NCBI GenBank assembly: GCA_033297075.1
Contig: MU858056.1
Span: 62,001 to 126,000 of the forward strand
DNA length: 64,000 nucleotides
From: Rhypophila decipiens
Taxonomy: Eukaryota > Ascomycota > Sordariomycetes > Sordariales > Naviculisporaceae
Reading direction: 5' to 3'
The first letter of the stretch is position 1; every line of letters starts with the position of its first letter. This document shows positions 37,076 to 48,898 of this stretch, one piece after another. A program made the translations under genes and the position numbers. Below the pieces are notes generated by a model. That model was not told the origin of the DNA, ran no database searches, and saw only the letters and a list, made by a program, of their open reading frames with translations.

Positions 37076-38535
37076 ATGGAAGGCGGTCCCAGCAACATGT
37101 CGGACGAGGATGTTGATCTCTATGGTGAGATTGGTTCCAAGATTGACAAACGGTGAATATGACAAACTAATTCTGCCTCTATTCAGCGCTCCTTGGAGTC
37201 GACAAGTCAGCCAGCCCGAATGATATCAAGAAGGCCTACAGAAAGGTAAGTCTTCGAAAGAGGCAGTCGAAATCGTTCCGTTCTAACCAACCCCCTTCCA
37301 GCTCGCCTTGACGCACCACCCCGACAAGGTCCCCGAGGAGATCCGAGCAGAATCAGAGGCCAAATTCAAGGCCATCACGCAGGCGTATGAAATTCTTCGC
37401 GATGAAGAAAAGCGCCACCTCTACGACACACATGGCATGGCTGCATTCGATCCTTCAAGAGGAGGGCCTGGCGGTGCCGAGGTCGACTTGAACGACATAC
37501 TCGCGCAAATGTTTGGAATGGGCATGGGAGGCGGTATGCCCGGCGGTGGTCCTCGCCGTCCCAGACGCAGTCCAGACGAGGATCAACCGTACAAGGTGAC
37601 GCTCGAGGAGTTATACAAGGGCAAGACTGTCAAGTTCGCGGCCGAGAAGCAAATCATCTGCAGCCAGTGCAAGGGCACTGGTGCCAAGGAGAAGGTCAAG
37701 CCAAACAAATGCGACCGCTGCAAAGGTGCCGGCATGCAGGAAGCTTATCGACAAGTTGGTCCCGGCTTGGTTCGTAAGGAGGTCGTTCCCTGCGATCACT
37801 GCGAGGGCTCGGGCATGTACTACAAGGAGAAGGACCGCTGCAAAAAGTGCAAAGGAAAGCGGACGATCAAGGAGAAGAAGGCTCTGGAGCTCTATATTCC
37901 CCGTGGTTCCATGCAGGGCGAGCGCATCGTTCTCGAGGGCGAGGCAGACCAGTATCCCGACCAAACACCTGGAGACCTGATCTTCCACCTTCAAGAGGAA
38001 CCGCATGACAAGTTTACTCGCATCGGGCATGACCTTTCGGCAGATCTCATTATCACTCTTGCCGAGACGCTCTCTGGCTTTTCGCGCGTCGTTCTCAAGC
38101 ACCTCGATGGGAGGGGTGTGCACATCGACCGCCCGCGTGGCAAGATCCTGCGCCCCGGTGAGGTCCTCAAGGTGCCTGGGGAGGGTATGCCCATGAAGCG
38201 GGGAGAGATGAAGGGAGACTTGTACCTTGTCGTCAAGATCGAGTTCCCCGAGGACGGTTGGTTGAAAGACGATGCCAGCTACGACGCCCTCTTGAAGCTC
38301 CTTCCCGGCCCACCTCCTGCTATCAAGGCAGACGAAGTGGACGAAGTCCACTACGAGTCAGATGCCGAGATTGAAGATGTGAGTTTGCTCCCGAGGTCAC
38401 AATAACATCTAACCTGGACAGTCATGCTAACACTCTCTGAAGATGGGTGCTCACCAGGGCGATCCGAGATATGGCAACGACTTTGAGGATGACGATGATG
38501 AAGGAGAAGGTGGCGCCCAATGTGCCACCCAGTAA
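37076..38535 (+). CDS. XDJ1: Type I (class A) J-protein with CaaX-like tail, Xdj1-like
   Basis: Four exons: join(37076..37124, 37187..37245, 37302..38378, 38443..38535), 425 residues, joins DLY|ALLGV, AYRK|LALTHH and AEIED|MGAHQG. This Hsp40 delivers clients to Hsp70 and stimulates its ATPase. The J-domain spans residues 14-75 with HPD at 42-44. A short Gly/Met-rich linker follows (MFGMGMGGGMPGGG). Four zinc-binding repeats are seen: CSQCKGTG, CDRCKGAG, CDHCEGSG and CKKCKGKR (the last lacks the final Gly). Then come beta-sandwich client domains and an acidic tail (FEDDDDEGEGG) ending CATQ, a farnesylation-type CaaX box. The N-terminus differs from the canonical Ydj1/Mas5 start, which points to the Xdj1 group. 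A second in-frame ATG at 37097 (MSDEDVDLY) is an equally good start. Confidence 0.93.
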
Positions 38536-39418
38536 ATCAGGAGACACAGATGGGCTTTGGTTCTCCTTCTTTGAGGCGAACGGACGATCAGGATAGGGTC
38601 TTGCACAACCACGAAGCACAAAAACCTCAGCGGAGCGTGCGCGCGCCTCTTTTTTCTTCCAGAACAACCACCAGTGTAGAATGGAGCCATGCGTCTAGGC
38701 GCTCGCTTCCTACTTAAAGATTGCGGCAAACCGCATTTAAGACCTTCTCTTATCTCACCCAGGCTTGTGTAGGCCCGGAGGTCCATCGACTACCAAGCGG
38801 TTTGACAGCCAATTCAGTGCTAAAACATGCGCCAGAGGCAGACGGAGAATAACTCATCACGGCTGAGAGGTGGGATTATGCTGGCAGGACATGATACCCC
38901 ATATAGAGCTTGTGTAGAAATAAGAGGAGCGGCGAGAAGTACATGATACAGGGACTGCTCATAGAACTACTCTGGATCAAATTGTAATGCGATGGAAAGC
39001 CAAGGTTGAGGAGGATGGGAAGATATACTAGAACATTACCGTGCAATACGTGGTACCGTTTTTTGCGAGTCACAGCAACGTCGATGTGATTGGCTTGCCG
39101 CTGCTTACACCTGGTAGTCCCGTCTTGGCATTTGCGGTTGCCAGTTGCCACAACTTTTGCAGCCCCACATTGGAAAAAACTCACGCACAGACCAGTTTAG
39201 CTCAGCCATTTTCACACAAGCCCTAAGCGCACCAAGATCAATCTCTCGGATTTTTTCCCGCCTTTTCGAAGTGACGACGCCCGCCCAGTAAGGTACAGTA
39301 TAACCATCACTCGACAAACAAACAGTCAAGGTAAGACCATCTTCCAGCTCGCGCAGGGGAATTTAACCATTCTGATTTTGCTCGATTGGCAAATACTGAC
39401 GGTCATTTTTCTTTTAAG
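38536..39418. other. Intergenic region between the J-protein and eL32 genes
   Basis: 3' flank of the J-protein gene, then the promoter of eL32 (both plus). A putative 5'-UTR intron of eL32 occupies 39331-39418. No other gene seen. Confidence 0.5.
39331..39418 (+). promoter_or_regulatory. Probable 5'-UTR intron of eL32
   Basis: The donor gtaagacc begins at 39331, a tactgac branch-like word lies near 39395, and a pyrimidine-rich tract ends in aag directly before the eL32 ATG. Introns abutting the start codon are common in fungal ribosomal protein genes. Only transcript reads can prove it. Confidence 0.55.
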
Positions 39419-40417
39419 ATGGTTTCCGCAAAGAAGCACGTTCCGATCGTGAAGAAGCGTATGTTCTTCCCCTCCACCCCTCCAGACACCCTCTCGACAT
39501 CTCCATCAATCGTCCCCGGATTACGACCGATGCCGAATTCAACGCCGTTTACGACACGATGTTGCACCGACGAGAACCCAAGCGCCAGATTATTGAAAAA
39601 AGAAACCACCCGGGACGATTGATGGCACCACAACCTGACTCGACGGATACTTCAATGGGACAATGTGTGTTGACATGATTTGTCTCTCTGTATAGGCACG
39701 AAGGTGTTCACCCGTCACCAGAGTGATCGGTTTATGCGCGTGGCCTCAGCATGGCGCAAACCTAAGGGTATCGACAACCGCGTCCGCAGACGGTTCAAGG
39801 GCAATCTTGCTATGCCCTCGGTACGTTTTTCCCAGCAGAATCTATTCCAGCTTATGGGGGGCCTCGGCTTTGAGAAGGGAGTTTCAAGTTGAAATTGGGA
39901 GGCTGGGAGGCTCGAAATCCATTTCACCTTGGGCTTTCTTTGAAGGACCTTGGCGGGGAGGAAGAGATTGGTTCAAAAAAGAAGGATAAAGTCGGGCTTG
40001 GTTGATACGATCGCTAACACGGCATCTCTTTCTCGACTACAGATCGGCTATGGCTCCAACAAGAAGACCAAGCACATGATGCCCTCCGGCCACAAGGCCT
40101 TCCTCGTCTCCAACGTCAGGGACGTCGAGCTCCTCCTTATGCACAACAAGACCTATGCTGCTGAGTACGTTTGATTTTCCACCCATGGAATGAGAGATGA
40201 TGGAAATCGGGAAGCAGCCAATCCAGGAGACGTATTGGGTGGCGAGCTTTTACAGAGGGAGAGGATCGAGAAGTTTTGGAGCAAAATCTAACACAAGCTC
40301 TCTCACAGGATTGCCCACAACGTTTCGTCGAGAAAGCGGATCGACATCATTGCCCGGGCCAAGCAATTATCCGTCAAGGTCACCAACGCCAAGGCCAAGG
40401 TCACCACCGAGGTCTAA
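39419..40417 (+). CDS. RPL32: Cytosolic ribosomal protein eL32
   Basis: Four exons: join(39419..39458, 39696..39820, 40043..40164, 40309..40417), 131 residues, the usual eL32 length. eL32 is part of the 60S subunit. The protein reads [76 protein letters not shown], and ends in a Lys/Val-rich tail (AKAKVTTEV). Introns are long for this window (237, 222 and 144 nt) and together exceed the coding length, with donors gtatgt, gtacgt and gtacgt. This is typical for ribosomal protein genes. I looked for box C/D snoRNAs in these introns and found none. Confidence 0.97.
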
Positions 40418-41413
40418 GGTGTCGAATAACGAGGACAGCAACAGCGGCGGGGTCGTCATGGTTTACGAAACATGGCCAATGGTCAACAGGGCATTCTTTA
40501 TCGTTGTGTTTTATGGAGCATCTTCGGCGGTACTTCCAGGGGAAAAAGGTCTGTCTGTTTTGGCTGGCGCGGGTTGAACTAGCAACTATATCCAAGCTAG
40601 AGAAATTAATCCGCGGGTTGCTTCGTCACGATGAGTTAGCGTCCGGTTGCGGTCAGCTTCCTGGGCATCTACGGGGTTATGAATGAGACATGAGGCGCGT
40701 GGCAATCTTGACCTGCTGGAGACTGAAGCAACTGGTCCCGGTGAATGTTGGGCCTCTTTTCCACCTTAGAAGCCTTAGTTGAGACCCAAATCGACGACCC
40801 GAAATTCAAGACTACCAACAGGTCACTTTGTGAAAATGCCACAGCCAAGTTCCTTGGATCTCTTTCTGAGCTTTGGAGTCATTTCATCGTTTGAGCAAAG
40901 AGTCGACCTGGATGTGAGATATTGGCCACCGTGGAACTCACTGACTGTAGGTACTCGAATATCTCATCGGCCACGCCCGTTGATTCATTTTTCTCTCCAC
41001 GATGCTGTTGGGCTAGGCTCTTTGGAAAGAGAAGGACAGTCAGGGCGCCGCCACTTCTTTGTTCGACTAGACCAAATCCAGGAGGGACAGGAAGTCGACA
41101 CTTCTCATTATACGTCTAGCGGAACGAGGTGTTCTTACTTCTCAATCCTGATAGACTTAAGGTTTGGCCACCTGACAGGCATCACAAGCCTCTGGCCGTC
41201 ACTCCTTCGAGTACTTAAGCTTCTCTTCTCTCAAACTTTTCCAAAACTTTTCACCTTTTTGTCCAACTTCTTAGAGCACGATCACAGCAACTTTCGTTCT
41301 TCTCTGAAAAAACTTCTGGAGCAACATTTTCTCGTTCACACGATTATCACTTGCTGGTAAGCTCGCCGTCTATCTGTATACTCGTGCTACAGCTACTAAC
41401 AATAGTAGAAACA
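40418..41413. other. Intergenic region between eL32 and the small mitochondrial-type gene
   Basis: 3' flank of eL32 and promoter/leader of the next plus-strand gene. The last 150 bp are CT-rich (cttctctcaaacttttcc) as in strong fungal promoters. A likely leader intron starts at 41357 (donor gtaagc), has ctaac near 41396-41400 and ends at about 41405. The frame at 40779-41360 is not supported. Confidence 0.5.
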
Positions 41414-41737
41414 ATGTTTCGTTCAATCATCCGCCAGCAACCGATACGATCGACATTTTCGCGTTGTTTCACCCAAGCTCACGTTCGTCGTTTCGGCAAA
41501 CCCTCTGCCAATCCCAACGAGACCTCGGCTTCTACCTCAAAACAAAACAAGCCGACGCCGACGCCGACGCCGTGTTGCATTCGTATGAGTGATAAACAAT
41601 TCGAACAGTTCAGTAACGAACTTGTACGCCGCATTAACGACAAGCTGCGTGAACTTGAAATCGCAGCACGGCCGTCGGTTCTTCAGAAGTCTTACTGGAG
41701 CAAGAACTGGGAAGCCTTCATCTCTTACTTCAAATAG
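41414..41737 (+). CDS. Small putative mitochondrial protein of unknown function
   Basis: 107 residues, single coding exon. I do not recognise the family. The first ~30 residues (MFRSIIRQQPIRSTFSRCF, then TQAHVRRFG) are rich in Arg/Ser and free of acids, which is a good mitochondrial presequence. A Thr/Pro repeat (PTPTPTP, from tandem ccgacg units) follows, then an amphipathic helix-like stretch (SDKQFEQFSNELVRRINDKL) and an aromatic end (YWSKNWEAFISYFK). A CT-rich promoter tract and a probable leader intron upstream argue for a real transcript. It may be lineage-restricted. Confidence 0.55.
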   Translation: MFRSIIRQQPIRSTFSRCFTQAHVRRFGKPSANPNETSASTSKQNKPTPTPTPCCIRMSDKQFEQFSNELVRRINDKLRELEIAARPSVLQKSYWSKNWEAFISYFK

Positions 41738-41915
41738 GGGGGCACATGTCGGCAATGACACATACGGAGAAGCCAGAAAGAGAGAGTTGTGCTTCACCCG
41801 CCAGTAACGTGGCAGAGGAAACTTGCAACTACCCAGTCCCCCGTCCTCACTTGAGGGGAGTGGTCCGGCAAGAAGGTATCAATCAACAAGGTCTTACAGA
41901 CCGTGACCACTAGAG

Positions 41916-41968
41916 CCAATGTCTTGGCCTTTAATCTTGTATTTCAAGGTTCATATAATACCTATTTG
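41916..41968 (-). repeat. Non-tandem arm of dispersed repeat, copy A
   Basis: Starts ccaatgtcttggcctttaat and matches the reverse complement of the segment at 63664-63740 (ccactgtcttagcctttaat), with substitutions and small gaps. It directly adjoins the 22-bp tandem array. Confidence 0.7.
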
Positions 41969-41990
41969 AGATAGGTGCTTCGACTACCTG

Positions 41991-42122
41991 GAATAAATGC
42001 CTTAACCAGCTCGACTAAATACCTTGACTAGCTTGAATAAATATGTTAACTGGCTTGAATAAATGTCTTAACTGGCTCGACTAAATGTCTTAACTGGCTC
42101 GAACGATTGCCTCAAGTCCCTC
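41991..42122 (-). repeat. 22-bp tandem array, copy A (about six units)
   Basis: Units begin at 41991, 42013, 42035, 42057, 42079 and 42101. Their shared core is aataaatg.cttaac.ggct. The last unit is degenerate, and weaker half-units may extend on both sides. The reverse complement matches the units at 63510-63663. Confidence 0.85.
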
Positions 42123-42960
42123 TGTTAACTTGAGTTAACTTTGATGCGGATCTACCAGGGAAGCCGACCACATAGTCGCCCGTCCCCGTAGATCAACCAG
42201 CCCGAGAAATCGCTTGACTACGTACCTAGGTAGTCTAGTACAAGTACCTGAAGCCAAATTAATGAGCATGTTTATATGACTCGAATCTGGGGTAGCTGCG
42301 GAATAGATGGACGATGAGCAGCAGGAAAAAAGAAAGAAATCCGGGGTAATAGCCGGCGGGATAAATACGTAGCTAGTATGTCCCAGTCTAGGCCGGACCT
42401 ATCTACCTAGATGTCTACTAGGTATAATACTTGTATCCTCCAACTCCCAGGTACAATACACTTACTTGAACAACTTGAAGACAGGCAAGTGAGCTAGGTA
42501 GGTAGGTAGCAGAGTACTCAGTACATAGATAGATGGAAGTGACAACCCTCCACTCTCTTAAGGGTTCGGAAATCAAGAAAATCGGTAATACTCACCCGAC
42601 AACGGTAGACGAAAGCAAAAGTGAACTGATTATGTGGATAACAACATGATAGAGCACTGTCATTCTACCGCGAAAAGCCTGAGCAAGTTCTTATTCGAAG
42701 GTAGGTACCTGCTTTGTAGTTTGATATCAGGTTGGTTGGCAACAGAGGCTGTTCTGTTTCCCAAAGAACAAGTCCACACCCTTATCTGCCACGCAGTTAC
42801 AGTCTACAAGTGATGCAGAAGGTTTATACCTTGCCGAGTATGTACCCTGACTCCCGCTGTGGTACCTATCTAGTGTAGTATCATCCAGGGGCTCACGGTG
42901 ACACCACGGCAGCTGCGTCGATCCTTCTGTACGTTGCCCCTTCCTTTCTGTCCCTTTCAA

Positions 42961-42981
42961 CCCCCCGCCCCCCCCCCCCCC
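42961..42981. repeat. Poly-C tract
   Basis: Six C, one G, then fourteen C. Length may be inaccurate in assemblies. Confidence 0.9.
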
Positions 42982-44081
42982 AACCGCATGAATAATTCAG
43001 CCGCATCAAGAACGAAAGAAAAAGGATGGACGCGTTGCGCAGGTAAGCAGTGGAGAGAGAGAGATTCCGAAATCACCCGTGCCGCTCGATGCGTCTGATT
43101 GCGATTGCGACGGACCGGCGGTACCACCCATGGATGGATGGATGCATCGCAATTCATACACTACGTACCTAGGTAGGTATCTCGCATGTTTCCAAGTTCC
43201 CAGTCGCGTCGCAATCATCGCAATCTGGAGAGAAGGAAACGAGCGGAAGGAAGTGCTTACCCATCCTAACAATCCGCCCGCTCCTCCTCATCAGGGGTAC
43301 AGCTGAGGTGAGGGAGACACCTAACTGATAACATCAAGCGGTGAGACCTGCCGCCGCCCGGTCTTTTGATAGATAGATATTAGACATGGCACAGTAGATT
43401 GTCTGTCAGGTCCGGGCAGCAGTTCGGATTGGAGCGGAAAAGAGAGAGAATCTGCTCAACCCCTATTGCTTGATAGAGAAAAGGAGATAAGAAGAACTGA
43501 GGCTGGAGTGAATATTCTGACTCATAGATATGGCTTCACTGTTGAAGCCCAGGGACTGTCTCGGTCGGTACTTGATATTTGAGCAAGATATCACGGCAAG
43601 TACCAAGGCGCGTATACTGAATTATTCATATTCTCAGAAATAAAAATCTGTCTTTCCAGCTCTACTGATTGATATCCTTCTTTCTATCAGGTGTAATTAT
43701 GCTCCACGTGTACTCAATCTAGAGAAATGTCTCCCATCATGATTCTCGTGACGAAACCAAGACAAACAGCAAAAGCAAACTGTTCCTCCCATGATGAGAT
43801 AAATAGCAAATGAAGAAAAATGTATTAAACGCCGTTACAATGCCTGATATTAAAAAATAGCCCACGCTTGTCATGTCGCGAGAAAGGAAACGAGAATGCC
43901 CAACAGCCAAAGCCCGGATTTCCATCCCAAGAAAACCACACCAATCCTTTCCCTGTATTTACTCTTTCCCATATATTTTGGTTCTGTTTTGTTTTCTGCA
44001 AGTTTTGTCTAATGCCTCATGGTCTTGTGCAATCCGTCAAGGGAAAATGTGATAAAGAAAACTCAAAAGGATGTCGTGTTA

Positions 44082-47000
44082 TTACTCCTTAATCCGAGAC
44101 ATTCTCTTGGACATGCTGTAAAGAAGACAAGTTAGCATCTTGTCAAAGGATATTCAGGTTGGCGGCAAAAAGACTTACAAGTCATAAAAGGCAAACTGGC
44201 TCGGCGAGCTACCATACTCGTAGACGAACCGACTGGCAAGGTAGCTTCCAAAGATGGACCTGAGGTAGGCATCCGGCACCCGCTCAATGATGGTGTCCAG
44301 CCCAATCTTGTCAATGAGCAGATTAGGGAGCGCATCGGCCAAGACGGACCGGCGGATCTTCTCGTTCTCCCACAGCTCCGAATGCTGGAGCTCCTCGTCG
44401 AGCGTCGTGATGGCTTGCGAGAGCTGGTCAGAGAGGATAGAGCGAGGCGTGCCCGTCTTCTCGTGCTCGCGCCAGATGGCCTCAAACTCGAGACGAGCAT
44501 TCTCGCAAATCTTCTTCTGCACCTCCTTGACGTACGCCTTGTAGAACTCGGGGGCGTTGCCCTTGGAGTCGTGGCACATGTGCTCCACGAAGCCTTCCTC
44601 GTCGAAGCTGAGAGAAGCAAGGACCTCGAGAGATGAGCTGGTGACACCGCCCTTGTTCGCGCTGGCATCCTTGTAGACGATGCAGCCGGCCTCCTCGAGA
44701 CGCAGCTTGGCGTCCTGAGTGATGAACAGGTTGGCACCTTCCACGATGTAAGGAATGACCGACTTGCCGTCCTTGATCAGCTTGTTGGCAGAGACGAGGT
44801 CAATCGACTCGGGACGGCCACCACAAGGGACAAACATGGTGGTAAGGCCCGAGTCGCGGAGGTGGAACGTGTTGCGGAATGCGGTGCCGTTGTTGACTAC
44901 TTCGCCGGTGGGGAGGGTGATGTTCATGTCTTCGCAGAGCACGCGGTATCCATCCTTGGACAGCTTGGACATGTCAAACTGCGAGATCATGACGCGCTTC
45001 TTGGCAAGACGACGCAGCTCATCAATGTCAATGCCATTGGGGTCAACAAGGACACCCGATCCGTCAACGATGGAAGTGTACTTCTCGTTGCTGAGAAGAA
45101 TCTCGTTGCTGCCCAGATCACCATCAGGGCCGCCAGTCTGCATCTTGGTCACCTTGGAAGGGTCGAGGTTGAGCTTCCGGTAGATGCCCTTGACGTATTC
45201 GCGCACCGAGAGAGTGGTCATGCCATAAGCATCATGGGGAATACCGCCAAGCTTGGGCGACTTCCCCGTGAAGAAGGACTTCCACCAGAGTGCGCCGCGT
45301 AGCCGGGCATGTTCCGTTGCCCAGTCGACGAGGTCAGCCGTGTTCTCATCAGGACCCATGAACAGGATCTCCTGTTTCCCGTAGAGATCGACAATGGGGT
45401 TCTTGATGCCGGGTGTCTCGGCCGGGAGCAAGAGATCGAGGATGCTGTCGATGTACTTTTCGAATGCCTCGCGGGCCCTATCCTGCTGCTTGGGGTCGAG
45501 CAGGATCACACCCTTGGAACCTCCCTCGGGGATATCCTTGTTCTTCCGCTGCTGGGTGCTGGCAAGCCCATAGTTCTCGTCAAAGATGTTGCGGGCATTG
45601 ATCCGGTACGCCTCCTTGCTCCTGGACTTGACAATGCGAATTCCGCCGCGGGCGATGTCCTTGAAGCGGAGGTGGAAACCGCGAGACTCGGAGGTGATGA
45701 CCAAAAACATGCCATACAACCGCTTGGGGTACTCAAATGTGGGCAGGAACGAGGGATCAAGACGGAAGCTGAGGGCGACCTTGGTGGGGGTGAAGTAATT
45801 GGTCTTGAGGACAGCGTTGTTGAAGATGCGGAAGGCAGTCATGACCATCTCCTCGTGCTCGTTGTTGACGTCCTTGGTGATGCGGTCCTTGAGACTAGAA
45901 TCGCTGAGGACTTCAATCGCCGGAGTTGGAGCGATAAAATGGCGGTCAAATTCGGGACCGACCCTCAAGTGGACACTGGCAAAAGAGGCGTAGAGGGCGC
46001 GGACGAGCCCGGGGTGGGAGCTGATGATCTCGAGGATGTAGTCCGGGGTAAAGGTCTCGGTGCGCAGACGTTTCTTCATCTTGGACAGAATCTCGGCATG
46101 TGCGCTGTTTTTGGCGTCCAGTGCTGCTACCAGAGAGGCATACTCGGAACCGAGGCGGTTGAGGAAGTGTTGAACAAACACCCATACGCAGTGAGCATAT
46201 GTCGTCTCCTGCAGGCTGAGCTCTCCGGCGATGAAGTGGCTATGGAGCTTGTTCTGGGGAATGCAGTACAAGAGCGAGATTTCCTTGGTGATTTGGTGTA
46301 TCGACTCTTCGATGGGCGGGTATTTGGACTCGAGGTTGGCTGCGGGCTTGAGGTAGATACTCATGACAGTGATGCCGTTGGAGAACTGCTCCACATACTT
46401 GCGCGAGCTAGTAACTCCATAGTAGTGATACAAGTCGCTCAAGGCGCTGAAGAGACCTCTGGCCGTCCGGGACCGGAAGGCCACGACTAATCGCTTCTCC
46501 CGCGAGTCCTCAATGTCGAACACCTCAATGACGGGGCCGGTCCTGTTGACTGCAACCTCGATGATCTCCTGGTAGATGGCCTTGGTGTTCTTGGTGGCTT
46601 TGGCAAGGAACATGCGATCGCTGATCACCTCCAGACGGGTCTCGTTAGGGTCCGCATTGGGCTCGACAAACAGGCATTGGTAGACAAAGTAGCAGCGGAG
46701 CGTTGCCTTGGAGTCGGCGTGGGAGCCTAGCACGCCCGGTGACCGGAAGGTCTCGACACGGAAGCGTTTGGCATTGTCGGTGTGATCGAGATACTTGGCC
46801 TCGAGTCTGTGTTCGTATTGGGGTCCGCCAACGGCACTCTTGCCCGGCTCGCTGGTGTCGATGTAGATGGCGTGGTCTGAGGCCTCCATGTCTAACGTGA
46901 TCTCTTCCCGCTTGTCGTCGCGGGAGAAAGCCGCGACCTTGGCGGCATACAGGGACGAGATGTGGTTGGAAATCACCTCTGGGCGCTCCAACTGGAAGTA

Positions 47001-47519
47001 GACGTCATCGATACCAAGCTCATTGTAGAACCAGGCGATCTGCGCGTCGGCAAGCGCGTCCGGAATCCAGCCAGACTTGGAGATGAACTCCTTGACTATG
47101 AGTTTGTTAGTTATACGACTGAATCAACAAGAGAAAAGGTTGGCAAGCTAACCTTGCTTCATCTGCTCCGGCTTTCCAGAGAACTCTGGGGCGACATATC
47201 CCACCGTCGCTGACCGCAGGACGCGATGGCCGTTGCCATTGACCTTGTTCATCGAGGGGTAGTTGAGGTGGGTCGGTTGGGGAGAAGGATGCCGTCCTGT
47301 GTCTCCCCTGACCTTGTCCACAAGCTTCTGGGCGGGATTCATGGCGATCGGAGACTCCATCATGGTGTCTCCTGAGGATTCAAAAAAGGGATCTTTGTAT
47401 TCGGGAAAGCTAGACATTGGTAAGTCAGTCTTGATTGTCAGGCCAGACATTTTCCGCTTGCAGACTGAGTCCATGGGACTGGGCAGAGCCAGGGGCGGGT
47501 GGAAGGCCACTTCCGCCAT
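44082..47519 (-). CDS. GDH2: NAD-specific glutamate dehydrogenase (large fungal type)
   Basis: Three exons: complement(join(44082..44115, 44179..47095, 47153..47519)), 1105 residues, the size expected for the ~115-kDa class. It oxidises glutamate to 2-oxoglutarate and ammonium with NAD and serves in glutamate catabolism. Introns are 63 and 57 nt; joins are EQMKQ|VKEFISKSGW and AFYDF|MSKRMSRIKE, the latter giving the expected C-terminus. Landmarks are the N-terminal regulatory half (ISNHISSLYAAKVAAFSRDD), substrate-binding FKDIARGGIRIVKSRSKEAY, GGSKGVILLDPKQQ, the GGPDGDLGSNEILLS nucleotide-binding segment, and DASANKGGVTSSSLEVLASL. The first ~100 residues are variable. Start is the ATG of MAEVAFHPPLAL, preceded by a pyrimidine-rich tract. 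A long gene-free region lies upstream. Confidence 0.96.
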
Positions 47520-48898
47520 GGTGAAGCTTGATAGTGAGAATAGACAGGTACAAGGAATTGTGCTGATGTGATGAGAGGATCTGGGGGAAAAGGAGGACCA
47601 CAGGAGCTGGGAGGGCCCGAGAGGGCCAGCCGCCGGGTTTTGTAAGATGAGTTGTGGTGAGCAACATCGTGTACCATCAAGTTGGCCCCTGATATGACCC
47701 TGATATGGCGGCTCTCTAGGCTGTCTCAGTCTGGGTGACGGGAGCAACAGACTGGGCCCCTAGGAGGTCAACAAGCGGACTTCCGGCATCGGAGAATTTA
47801 GGAAGTGAAAGAACTGCCACAGCTTGTGGCACAGGGCAAGGTAAGAGCAGATATCCCAATCTCTGCCACTGGACGGCGGCCAAGCGAAGAGTGGATGCTC
47901 GTTTCCGGCATTGTAAGCTCCGGCATGCGAACTTGCTCATCACGGCTCACCGCTTCTGGGCCAACGGTCGTGCTCGCTGATAAGGGGCAAAGACGGCAGT
48001 GATGTATGTGTGTGTATGTGTCTTCCATTCTGGCTCTTCGGGGGCTGGATTCCAGATGATGGAGCGAGCGGACAGCTACGTACCTGTTCTGCTCGTGGCC
48101 GCTTTCTGGGCGTTTCCCGATTATCCGCCTCGTTGCAGCTCAGACACTCACGGTTATTTGCTCAATGTGTGAGCGGTCGGTAGGACTCGTGGAGCACTGG
48201 GCAACGGGACCTGTTTGCGTGATGCTCTGGGGTGTTCGGGATCCAATCCAAGCGGAATGGAATGCAATGGCGGGTACCAAAGCAAGGGCCAAAGCACAAA
48301 AGTCGCGATAAGGGACTTGTCTTGGACGAAGGCAGCCCGATCTCAAGCGAGTGAGACCGTCGAGTTCTGGAAGGACAAAGAGCCCACTGTTAGTTCTAAA
48401 CGCCGGTCAAAGGTAACGGACTTGTTGGCACGGTTTCTTTTGCTAAGATAAAAAACGAAAGTGTTGGGCTGGTTGTTTGGTCAAACAAGAAAAGGTTAAA
48501 AAAAAAAGACAGAAAGTTAAACACGCTGTTTCAAGACCACAAACTTCAAAAATACACCACAGCAAAGTCCGAGCTGATGTGATGATCAATTGATAGGGAG
48601 CACGAGGGCTCGCAAAACCAGCTGAGCCTGGAATCCAAGGAAAGCAGAATGACCGTTTTTGGGGTCAGAGGATGGCAAGGAAAACAAGAACAACATATTG
48701 TTCCATCCCAAAGACCATGTCAAAATCAAGCTCAAGAGCTCGGTACAGCTTGTTTCAAAAACCATGCTGTGAATTGAATTGTAACACGGCCTTGGGATTA
48801 GGCTGTGCCTGGACCCAACACAGCATGATGACACCGGTCTTCATACGAGAAGGCCGTTGCCTCGCCGCAGAGGGAATAAAAAAACCGATGCTGGCGAA

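Larger units (their letters stand above)
41738..44081. other. 2.3-kb intergenic region with repeats
   Basis: 3' flanks of the small gene (plus) and of GDH2 (minus) face each other. The region holds a dispersed-repeat copy at 41916-42122, a C-rich run near 42961-42981, and many taggta/tacctagg words between about 42220 and 43180. Short frames at 42898-43306 overlap on several frames and are not called. Confidence 0.55.

Noticed and set aside
37611..38351. 246-codon frame antisense to the J-protein
   Set aside because: Shadow of a GC-rich sense coding exon with unmistakable J-protein motifs.
39459..40308. Box C/D snoRNA within the long eL32 introns
   Set aside because: Only imperfect C-box words (ttgatgg, atgatgg) occur and no properly spaced D box or terminal stem.
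45309..46490. 393-codon open frame antisense to GDH2 (with another at 44862-45302)
   Set aside because: Long antisense frames in NAD-glutamate dehydrogenase genes have been noticed before and arise from codon bias in the sense gene. The translation has no domain and the sense frame is clearly coding.
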